64,000 bases of DNA from Marivivens donghaensis (GTDB lineage Bacteria > Pseudomonadota > Alphaproteobacteria > Rhodobacterales > Rhodobacteraceae): the NCBI RefSeq assembly GCF_023541015.1, contig NZ_JALNPR010000006.1:62001-126000 (forward strand). The letters are read 5' to 3'. Shown piece after piece: positions 9,301-17,282 of this stretch. The notes under the pieces were generated by a model. The model was given only the letters and a program-made list of their open reading frames with translations. It was not told the DNA's origin and ran no database searches. Every line of letters begins with the position of its first letter. Positions within the stretch are counted from its first letter, which is position 1. A program made the translations under genes and the position numbers.

Positions 9301-9739
9301 GCGATTGGGTAAATCCCATGCGGACCAAATACTGTTTTAACGCAGCCTCATCGATGCGGCTATTCACCCGCGCCGTAAAGGACGCCTCTTTCAGCAGCCC
9401 CCGCGCAGGGACACGTTGTGTCGCTGCATTGAGCGTCGTCAGCAGAACGAACTGCTTTGGCATTCCATGCGCCAATGCCGCCAAGGTCGCCATACGGGCC
9501 GCACAAATATCAGCGTTCGGTGACACACGGTCATAAGGCAAACAATCCCACGCAGGGAACACGACTACAGGCACCTCAGGCGCGTAAAACGCCAAGGCCG
9601 CCTGCATTTCGGTCAATCGACGATCATCCCGTGCGATGTGGAGCACGGGAGCGCCGGATTTTCCGACTTCATCAAGGATCAATTTCGCGTCAAACCCTTC
9701 GGGGGCGCCGCAAACGGTAATGTGGGATTGTGATTTCAT
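6287..9739 (-). CDS. mfd: Transcription-repair coupling factor Mfd
   Basis: 1150 residues, the expected full length. In order: the UvrB-homology region at the N-terminus, the RNA polymerase-interacting region with GDLVVHVDHGVGRYKGL, the translocase core with Walker A GDVGFGKTE and DEEQHFG, then motifs VLLATTIVESGLDIP and QIRGRVGRS, and the C-terminal TRCF domain. Mfd removes stalled RNA polymerase from DNA lesions and recruits UvrA. Upstream on the minus strand are a TTGACT box (9769-9774) and a 6-bp inverted repeat, a possible promoter region. It is followed by the palindromic terminator shared with the convergent gene. Confidence 0.97.
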   Translation of the reverse strand: MKSQSHITVCGAPEGFDAKLILDEVGKSGAPVLHIARDDRRLTEMQAALAFYAPEVPVVVFPAWDCLPYDRVSPNADICAARMATLAALAHGMPKQFVLLTTLNAATQRVPARGLLKEASFTARVNSRIDEAALKQYLVRMGFTQSPTVMEPGDYAVRGGIIDIFPPGEAGPVRLDLFGDVLDSARRFDPASQRTTEKLDVVELAPVSEVILDEAAITRFRQNYRIEFGAAGTDDPLYEAISAGRKHAGAEHWLGFFHDHLETLFDYVPTATVTIDDQVTPTRLARWTMIEDAYDTRMFALKQKGRMDSVYKPAPPALMYMDDPTWDAVIADRRVLQFTPLKQSTGLGVIDAGGRIGRDFAPERQQENVNLFKALMLHVKARASEGPVVVASYSEGARERLMGLLEDEGAGEVIPVQNFSRVGKSGLHLAIWPLEKGFETKGLTVISEQDVLGDRLIRQTKKKRKAENFLTETQSLTPGDLVVHVDHGVGRYKGLEVVQALGAAHECILLEYAEGSKLYLPVENIELLSKFGHEDGLLDRLGGGAWQAKKARMKERIRQMAERLIRVAAERELRKAPVLSPPDGMWDQFLARFPYAETEDQLQAISDVLEDLDSGRPMDRLICGDVGFGKTEVAIRAAFVAAMSGVQVAVIAPTTLLARQHYKNFAERFRGFPINVAPLSRFVSAGNAAKTREGMANGQVDIVVGTHALLAKGVKFNNIGLLIIDEEQHFGVQHKERLKQLRSDIHVLTLTATPIPRTLQLSLSGVRDLSIIGTPPIDRLAIRTYVSEFDTITIREALLREHYRGGQSFFVVPRLSDLPEMEDWLKREVPEVSFVVAHGQMAAGELDDRMNAFYDGKYDVLLATTIVESGLDIPTANTMIVHRADMFGLAQLYQIRGRVGRSKTRAYAYLTTKPRAKLTPQAEKRLRVLGSLDTLGAGFTLASQDLDIRGAGNLLGEEQSGHINEVGYELYQQMLEDEIARIKSGAIGLSDDDGQWAPQINLGVSVLIPETYVADLDVRLGLYRRLSALTKKVELEGFAAELIDRFGPLPKEVNTLMLIVRIKAMCKRAGISQLDGGPKGATIRFHNDKFASPKGLVEFIQAQKGMAKVKDNKIVVGREWKTEADKIKGAFAIAKDLAEKVAEDKKSKQA

Positions 9740-9774
9740 GCGCGAGACCTACCCCGCCACGGGGTAAAGTCAAC

Positions 9775-10299
9775 TCAGAACCCGTAGGCACCGCCAAGGT
9801 TCTGATACATCCCGTAAGTCGCAGTCACAAAGATTGAGAACATACCGATGAATTGCACATAGGTGCGGTGACGTCGCAAACGGCGAAACAGCACCTCAGG
9901 CTCCATGCCCTCGGACCTAATCAGCATCGCCGTATTGATCGACAAAAGTCCAACCAATGACAACGGAAACCCGAGGAGGAACAGCGCTTCTGCGAATTCG
10001 ATATGGTAAACGAACGCCAACAAAAACAGCCCCGTCAGCACAAAGCACATAAAGCCCGTAAGCCATAGCCCGGATTGATGAGAGATATACAAAAGACGAT
10101 TCACGTTGACCCGAACAATAGCTTGAAGGTCTGCAAACGGCTCTCCACCCTCGCGGGCGGCACGTTGAATAAGGTCAAAGGGAACACCAATCACCCAATG
10201 GCTGGTCGTCGACCACAGCACAGCGAGCGCAATCCAGAACCAAAGGTTCGAGAAAGAGCGCAAATCGATGACTTCAAATACCGTCTGGGTCCAGTTCAC
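9775..10299 (-). CDS. Conserved membrane protein of Rhodobacteraceae
   Basis: 174 residues with four predicted membrane segments: one in LWFWIALAVLW, two in the middle (GLWLTGFMCFVLTGLFLLAFVYH and ALFLLGFPLSLVGLL) and one near the C-terminus (FIGMFSIFVTATYG). I recognise the pattern as a small family in this group that databases have labelled a SufBCD-complex component; nothing visible in the sequence supports that function and no suf gene is nearby. It sits upstream of mfd on the same strand with a 35-bp gap. Confidence 0.7.
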   Translation of the reverse strand: MNWTQTVFEVIDLRSFSNLWFWIALAVLWSTTSHWVIGVPFDLIQRAAREGGEPFADLQAIVRVNVNRLLYISHQSGLWLTGFMCFVLTGLFLLAFVYHIEFAEALFLLGFPLSLVGLLSINTAMLIRSEGMEPEVLFRRLRRHRTYVQFIGMFSIFVTATYGMYQNLGGAYGF

Positions 10300-10412
10300 T
10301 GTCGTGCCTGATCTTTGTTTTGCGCCAACCTAAACTTCACCTGCGGCAAAGCCTAGACTTGTCGTCATGAAATTTCCGTGGCACCCATCGTGTGTGACAT
10401 GAAAGGCCCGCT

Positions 10413-11411
10413 ATGAAACCCACCGTCGCCCAATACCCTGCCGCTCGTTTGCGCCGCGTTCGTAAATCCCCTGCCATTCGCGCTTTGGTTCGTGAAAACA
10501 CGCTGACCACAGACGATTTCATCTGGCCCGTCTTCCTCATGGAAGGCCGCGACGATGAAACCTCAATCGCGTCGATGCCAGGTGTGACCCGTAAAACGAT
10601 CGACCGCGTGGTAAAGGCGGCCAAAGAAGCGCACGACTTGGGTATCCCCGCGATGTGCCTGTTTCCCTACACCTCGATGGAACATCGGACCGAAGATTGC
10701 GCGATGGCGTGGTCACCCGACAACCTGACGAACACAGCAATTCGCGCGATCAAAGATGCCGTTCCCGAAATGGCAATCATGACGGACATCGCGCTCGATC
10801 CATATAACATCAATGGGCACGACGGTTATGTGGTCGATGGCGAGATCATCAATGATGAAACGGTAGAGGCATTGGTGAAAATGGCACTGGCTCAGGCAGA
10901 AGCTGGTGCGGATATCCTCGGCCCGTCCGACATGATGGATGGCCGCATCGGCGCAATGCGATCAGCGCTAGAGAGCGAAGGCCATCAGAACGTTGCGATC
11001 CTGTCCTACACCGCCAAATACGCGTCGGGTTTCTATGGTCCGTTCCGAGATGCCGTTGGTGCATCGGGCGCGCTAAAGGGCGATAAAAAGACCTACCAAA
11101 TGGATCCGGGCAACAGTGATGAGGCGCTGCGACTTGTTGAACGCGACCTAATGGAAGGCGCGGATATGGTTATGGTGAAACCGGGAATGCCCTACCTCGA
11201 CATCTGTCGTCGTGTGAAAGACAGCTTTGGCGTGCCGACCTATGCCTATCAAGTTTCAGGCGAATACGCGATGATCCAAGCGGCCGTTCAAAACGGTTGG
11301 CTCGATGGGGAAAAAGTCATGCTCGAAAGCCTCCTGTGCTTTAAACGCGCAGGCTGCGACGGCATCCTGACGTATTTCGCCCCCGAGGCGGCGCGGCTCT
11401 TAAACGGCTGA
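10413..11411 (+). CDS. hemB: Delta-aminolevulinic acid dehydratase (porphobilinogen synthase), Mg-type
   Basis: 332 residues. It condenses two 5-aminolevulinate molecules to porphobilinogen in tetrapyrrole synthesis. The Schiff-base lysine region VMVKPGMPYLD and the second lysine region SYTAKYASGFYG are both present. The metal site reads DIALDPYNINGHDG, with aspartates in place of the zinc cysteines, the Asp-rich magnesium/potassium-type site known from alphaproteobacteria. Its product feeds haem and the cobalamin genes found 30 kb away. A short AAAGG-like sequence lies ahead of the ATG. Confidence 0.96.
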   Translation: MKPTVAQYPAARLRRVRKSPAIRALVRENTLTTDDFIWPVFLMEGRDDETSIASMPGVTRKTIDRVVKAAKEAHDLGIPAMCLFPYTSMEHRTEDCAMAWSPDNLTNTAIRAIKDAVPEMAIMTDIALDPYNINGHDGYVVDGEIINDETVEALVKMALAQAEAGADILGPSDMMDGRIGAMRSALESEGHQNVAILSYTAKYASGFYGPFRDAVGASGALKGDKKTYQMDPGNSDEALRLVERDLMEGADMVMVKPGMPYLDICRRVKDSFGVPTYAYQVSGEYAMIQAAVQNGWLDGEKVMLESLLCFKRAGCDGILTYFAPEAARLLNG

Positions 11412-11512
11412 CACCCGCGCACACCTTATGTAGTGGATGACAGGAGCGAAAATCGCGCCTATAGTTCGCGTGATAGAGCGGCATAAGCCGCCCCCAGATA
11501 GAGGCACGAGCA

Positions 11513-12067
11513 ATGACCCTTCTTACCCGTCGCAATTTTGCGCTAGGCTCTTTGGCAACGACTGTCGCCGCCTGTTCCAACGGTGTTGGCACAAATGCCG
11601 CCGCGACAATTGACGCGCGCGTCGATAGCACGCTGTCGTATATGTATAGCACCTACCCTGCGACCCGCGATCTTTCGATGAAAGCCGCTGGTATGCTGGT
11701 TATGCCGCTCGTCACCGAAGTTGGCTTTGGCCTAGGTGGATCGTTCGGTCGTGGTGCCCTGCGGATCAGCCAATCCACCGTCGATTACTACTCTGCCGCA
11801 TCGGCAAGCGCGGGCCTCCAGCTTGGCGGTCAGCAATATAGCCACGTCCTGTTCTTCATGACCGAAGAAGCGCTGATGGAGTTCCGTTCCTCTACGGGTT
11901 GGGCCGCAGGTGCGGACATCGAATACGCGCTGAACGATCAGGGCGATACACTGCGCGCTCAGACGACGACTTCGCTGTCACCCGTGATTGCGGTCGTGTT
12001 CGCTCAGGCGGGGTTCCGCGTTGGCGCCACGCTTGAAGGCACCAAATACACCCGCATCCTTCCGTAA
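11513..12067 (+). CDS. SYLF/YSC84-domain lipoprotein
   Basis: 184 residues. The N-terminus has a twin-arginine signal (TRRNFAL, residues 5-11) followed by a lipobox VAAC with Cys21, so it is probably a Tat-exported lipoprotein. The rest is the SYLF (YSC84-like) domain with glycine-rich GFGLGGSFGRGAL and a C-terminal GATLEGTKYTRI. The domain binds lipids in eukaryotes; in bacteria its role is not settled. It stands alone between hemB and the nucleotidyltransferase gene, which begins 4 bp after its stop codon. Confidence 0.82.
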   Translation: MTLLTRRNFALGSLATTVAACSNGVGTNAAATIDARVDSTLSYMYSTYPATRDLSMKAAGMLVMPLVTEVGFGLGGSFGRGALRISQSTVDYYSAASASAGLQLGGQQYSHVLFFMTEEALMEFRSSTGWAAGADIEYALNDQGDTLRAQTTTSLSPVIAVVFAQAGFRVGATLEGTKYTRILP

Positions 12068-12071
12068 AATC

Positions 12072-12689
12072 ATGACAGCGCCGGCACCCTCCGTTGGCAC
12101 TGTCGTCCTGATCCTCGCTGCTGGGCAGTCGTCGCGGATGCGCGGCGGTGATAAACTGTGCGAGCTTGTCGATGGCGTGCCCTTGTTGCGGCTTCAGTGT
12201 GAACGCGCGCTCGGGCTTGGCCTTCCCGTCTACGTCGCCCTGTCATCGGCAGACCACCCGCGTCTGGCGCTCATCGCGGACCTGCCCGTGAACCATCTCA
12301 TCGTCCCCGAAGCATCCGAGGGAATGTCAGGTTCCATGCGTGGAGCAGTCGCGCAAATGCCGGAGTGGTCCCATTTGCTCATGGTTCTGCCTGATTTGGT
12401 TGAAATTGAAACCACAGATATGGCCGCTGTTCTAGCGGGTCCAACCATTGCCCCCGATGCCCTCATTTGGCGCGGCGCAACCGAAGACCTGCAACCCGGT
12501 CATCCGATCCTTTTCGACGGCTCGTTGCGCGAAAATTTTGCTACGATTAGCGGCGATCAAGGTGGCAACTGCATCGTGCGCCCATATCGCGACCGAATGC
12601 ACCTCATTCCCCTGCCCGATCAACGCGCCCGACGCGACCTCGACACGCCCGAGGACTGGGCCGAATTTCGCGCAGAAACAGGCCGCTGA
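12072..12689 (+). CDS. MobA-like NTP transferase (molybdenum cofactor cytidylyltransferase family)
   Basis: 205 residues from the ATG at 12072. The N-terminal nucleotide-binding motif LILAAGQSSRMRGGDKL is diagnostic of NTP_transf_3 proteins; MVLPDLVEI carries the metal-binding region, and LDTPEDWAEF is the usual C-terminal end. Members such as MocA add CMP to molybdopterin for xanthine-dehydrogenase-type enzymes. No molybdenum enzyme is adjacent, so the substrate is inferred from family only. It starts 4 bp after the SYLF gene and may be read with it. Confidence 0.8.
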   Translation: MTAPAPSVGTVVLILAAGQSSRMRGGDKLCELVDGVPLLRLQCERALGLGLPVYVALSSADHPRLALIADLPVNHLIVPEASEGMSGSMRGAVAQMPEWSHLLMVLPDLVEIETTDMAAVLAGPTIAPDALIWRGATEDLQPGHPILFDGSLRENFATISGDQGGNCIVRPYRDRMHLIPLPDQRARRDLDTPEDWAEFRAETGR

Positions 12690-12809
12690 AACGCAACATC
12701 CCGATGTCTCGGGCCACGAGGGTGTCGCCCAAGATCATCGGGATGGCTGTCTGACCCACCTTCAGACTTGCGACCGGAAAAGTAGCCCCCTTCCGGTCAG
12801 CTGCACGTC

Positions 12810-15755
12810 TTAACGGACCAGAAGTTTGGCCTCGTGTTTTTTCAGCGCACGACGAGCGGATTGATAATCCTGAATGCCCGCTTTCTCTTTCAGCTCTGGG
12901 AAGAGTTCGAAAATCTCGTTCCGTTGGCTGTTGCCGATACCTTTGAGGCTGTAATCACCCGGCTGGAAGCTCTCTGTCCACGCGCCATCCGACAGCACCA
13001 CTTCATGACGTTCAAACATGAAGTGAATGTAAGTCGTGTTGGTCACATCAACCTGATGGATACCCCCGCTACCGACCAAGTGTTTCGCCGCAGCCAGAAC
13101 TTCACGCTCTTCAAAGTAGAGTTGCGTGAGGTCAGAGGCGACCAGAACACGGTGGTTCGGCGACACAAGCATATCACGTTCCGGCAGACCGTTACCCAAA
13201 GCGCCTGCCTTGATCAGGATCGGCTTGAGGTGCGGGTTCGCAATCAGCTGCTTGCCCGGCATCTCTTTCTGACCCAACCAAGCAATCTCTTGGATGCCAT
13301 TGTCGCGGGTGATGATCTTGTCACCAACATGGAGCTGTTCCACAGGAACCTGGCCACGCGGTGTCGCGATCAACGTACCTGGTGTGAAGCACGGAATAAC
13401 ATTCTCGATTTCCGAGAAGGTCATCACGGACCCATCGTTGAAGAACACAGTCCCAGCTTCAGGATCGTTGCTGTTGTAGACGATATGATCGACACCGCTG
13501 CCGGTCAGGTTCAGCACGTCAACATCTAGACCATCAGCGTCTTCGCCACCGACAACAATGTCGCCACCGTTGCCGCCGTAGAAGGTGTCATTCCCGAAGC
13601 CACCCTGCATGATGTCTTCGCCCGGGCCACCGATGATGATGTCATCATCGTCCCCACCAAAGATGAGGTCGTCACCTTGGCCACCTTGCAGCGTGTCATC
13701 ACCAGCGTTGCCGTGAATGACGTCGTCATCAATACCGCCATCAACGAAGTCGTTGCCAGCGCCACCGCTGATCAGGTCATCGTCATCGCCGCCGTAGATG
13801 GTGTCGTTGCCAGCACCGCCCGAAATGATGTCCTTGTTGTTATTGGTAACAAGGTCTTCACCGAGGTCGTTGCTATCACCGTCGCCATCCAGATCATCAG
13901 GAAGGTCGAGGACATCAGTCGTCAAACCACCGTAGATCAGGTCGTCGCCGTCACCGCCGAGGATCTGGTCATCGCCTTCGCTGCCGATGATGGTATCGTT
14001 GCCATCCTCACCGTAGATCAGGTCGTCATCGACGCCACCGTCAATCGTGTCATTGCCAGTGCCACCATAAATGGTGTCATTGTCATCGCCCGTGGTGATC
14101 GTGTCGTTGCCAGCTCCGCCATAAACGGTATCCCGATCATCGAATGGATCGCTATCAGCCGCATAGACACCTGGATAGGCCGTATCGGGGCTTTGCTGAC
14201 CACCTGCGGTGTTGATGATATCGTCACCATCTTCACCAAAGACTGTATCCGAACCACTATCATCTAGGATCGTATCATTGCCGACGCCGCCATAGACTTC
14301 GTCATCTCCATCGCCCGAGAGGATGGTGTCATCACCCTCGTAGCCATAGATCAGGTCGTCATTACCAGTGTCACCCGGCAGGATCGCGTCATCATTGTCA
14401 ACGAAGTCACCATTCGGATCGTCCGCATAGTTGTCGTCAATGATATCGTCGCCCGAGGTCCCTTCGACCGTTCCATCTGGAACTGGCGGAGGCGGCGGAG
14501 GCGTATCATTCACCGTCACAGTGACAACAGCATCAGCGGTCAGACCATCCGCATCTTCGATGGTATAGCTGATTGTCGCCTCACCTTCGAAGCCAGCTGC
14601 AGGTGTAAAGACAACCTTATTGTCAACGATTGCGACGCTGCCATGAACGTCAGGGACAGATGCATTTGTCACCGTTAGGACAGTGCCATCTGGATCGCTG
14701 TCGTTTTCCAGAACGTCAATGGTGACTGCCGTTTCAAAGTCAGTCGTTTCAACATCATCAACCGCAATCGGTGCCTCAAGAACGCTGTTTACAGTGACCG
14801 TGACTTTAGCCACATCGACCGCACCCTCTTCGTCCTCGATGGTGTAGTCGATCGTCGCCTCACCAAAGAAGTTCGTTGCAGGTGTAAAGACCAGCTTATT
14901 ACCAACAATCGCCACAGTGCCTTGGGCTGCAGGGACAGTTGCACCAATCACAGTAGGCGCACCGCCATCTGGGTTCTGGTCGTTGGCCACAACGTCGATG
15001 GTTACAGGCGTATCTTCGTCCGTCTGCGCAACGTCATCCACCGCAACGAGGTCATTCACCGGCAGAACATCAACATTCACAACCGCTGTGTCCGTGTTCC
15101 CATCGGGATCGGTGACCGTGTAGCTGATCGTCGCCTCGCCGTTGAAGTCCGGCGCCGGGGTGAACACCAGCTGACCGTTCACGATCTCGACCGAGCCCTG
15201 CTCGGCCGGAACCGTGGCTTCTGTAATCGTCAGCGGCTGGTTGTCTGGATCGCTGTCGTTGTCGAGCACGTCGATGGTGACAGCTGTGTCCTCATCGGTG
15301 GTCGCGGTGTCGTCCACCGCTTCCGGTGCGTCATCAACAGGGTTAACGGTGACCACAACATTCGCTGTGTCCGTGTTGCCATCGGGATCGGTGACCGTGT
15401 AGCTGATCGTCGCCTCGCCGTTGAAGTCAGGCGCCGGGGTGAACACCAGTTGACCGTTCACGATCTCGACCGAGCCCTGCTCAGCAGGAACCGTCGCCTC
15501 AGTAATCGTCAGCGGCTGGTTGTCTGGATCGCTGTCGTTGTCGAGCACGTCGATGGTGACAGCGGTGTCCTCATCGGTGGTCGCGGTGTCGTCCAACGCT
15601 TCTGGTGCATCGTCAACAGGGTTCACCGTCACAACTACATTGGCGGTGTCCGTGTTGCCGTCTGGATCCGCGACCGTGTAGCTGATCGTTGCCTCGCCGT
15701 TGAAGTCATCGGCAGGTGTGAACACCAGTTGACCGTTCACAATCTCGACCGAGCC
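12810..15755 (-). pseudogene. Downstream part of the interrupted RTX/Hint giant protein
   Basis: This is the continuation, in the same frame, of the gene starting at 19973; the TAG at 15756-15758 separates them. It encodes the rest of repeat 6, four more tandem-95/cadherin-like repeats, a proline linker (PPPPPPVP), a second RTX block with many GGxGxDxxx nonapeptides, and a C-terminal Hint domain beginning at Cys2195 of the full frame (CFTPGTLIATPRG, then SPNHRVLV and NTTYIHFMFERHEVVL). A GTG at 15738-15740 could restart translation, but without a visible ribosome site and without a signal for export. The 976 codons contain no other defect. Confidence 0.8.
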
Positions 15756-17282
15756 CTACTCTGCCGGAACCGTCGCCTCAGTAATCGTCAGCGGCTGGTT
15801 GTCTGGATCGCTGTCGTTGTCGAGCACGTCGATGGTGACAGCGGTGTCCTCATCGGTGGTCGCGGTGTCGTCGTTAGCTTCTGGTGCGTCATCAACAGGG
15901 TTAACGGTGACCACAACATTGGCAGTGTCCGTGTTGCCGTCTGGATCAGAGACCGTGTAGCTGATCGTTGCCTCGCCGTTGAAGTCATCGGCAGGTGTGA
16001 ACACCAGTTGACCGTTCACGATCTCAACCGTGCCCTGCTCGGCAGGAACCGTGGCTTCTGTAATCGTCAGCGGCTGGTTGTCCGGATCGCTGTCGTTGTC
16101 GAGCACGTCGATGGTGACAGCGGTGTCCTCATCGGTGGTCGCCGTGTCGTCCAACGCTTCCGGTGCATCGTCGACAGGGTTAACGGTGACCACAACATTC
16201 GCTGTGTCCGTGTTGCCGTCTGGATCAGAGACCGTGTAGCTGATCGTCGCCTCGCCGTTGAAGTCATCGGCAGGGGTGAACACCAGTTGACCGTTCACAA
16301 TCTCGACCGAGCCCTGCTCAGCAGGCACCGTGGCTTCCGTAATCGTCAGCGGCTGGTTGTCCGGATCGCTATCGTTGTCGAGCACGTCGATGGTGACAGC
16401 TGTGTCCTCATCGGTGGTTGCGATGTCGTCGTTAGCTTCCGGTGCATCGTCAACAGGGTTAACAGTGACCACAACATTGGCGGTGTCCGTGTTCCCATCG
16501 GGATCGGTGACCGTGTAGCTGATCGTTGCCTCGCCGTTGAAGTCATCGGCAGGGGTGAACACCAGCTGGCCGTTCACAATCTCGACCGAGCCCTGCTCGG
16601 CAGGAACCGTGGCTTCGGTGATGGTCAGCGGCTGGTTGTCCGGATCGCTGTCGTTGTCGAGCACGTCGATGGTGACAGCGGTGTCCTCATCGGTGGTCGC
16701 CGTGTCGTCCAACGCTTCCGGCGCATCGTCAACAGGGTTAACAGTGACCACAACATTGGCGGTGTCCGTGTTCCCATCGGGATCGGTGACCGTGTAGCTG
16801 ATCGTTGCCTCGCCGTTGAAGTCATCGGCAGGGGTGAACACCAGTTGACCGTTCACGATCTCGACCGAGCCCTGCTCAGCAGGAACCGTCGCCTCAGTAA
16901 TCGTCAGCGGCTGGTTGTCCGGATCGCTGTCGTTGTCGAGCACGTCGATGGTGACAGCGGTGTCCTCATCGGTGGTCGCGGTGTCGTCGTTAGCTTCTGG
17001 TGCGTCATCAACAGGGTTAACGGTGACCACAACATTGGCAGTGTCCGTGTTGCCGTCTGGATCGGTGACCGTGTAGCTGATCGTCGCTTCACCGTTGAAA
17101 TCATCGGCAGGAGTGAACACCAGCTGGCCGTTCACAATCTCGACCGAGCCCTGCTCAGCAGGAACCGTGGCTTCGGTGATGGTCAGCGTGTCGCCATCTG
17201 GGTCCGTATCGTTTGCCAGCACATTGATGGTCACGGCTGTATCTTCATCCGTGGTAATCGAGTCATCATTGGCTTCCGGAGC
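14510..17282 (-). repeat. Ten tandem-95/cadherin-like repeats; the central ones are near-identical 279-bp units
   Basis: Each unit codes for about 93 residues and starts with [15 protein letters not shown] and ends near [10 protein letters not shown]. Units 2 to 8 are almost identical at DNA level with a 279-bp period; unit 1 and units 9 and 10 have diverged. Within the identical units the residue after APEA alternates between Asn, Leu and Val, so copies can be told apart. Such an array is prone to copy-number change and to assembly error. The amber codon lies in unit 6. Confidence 0.92.

Noticed and set aside
12772-12798. Hairpin downstream of the RTX gene (8-bp arms)
   Set aside because: No T tract follows on either strand, so it is not called a terminator.
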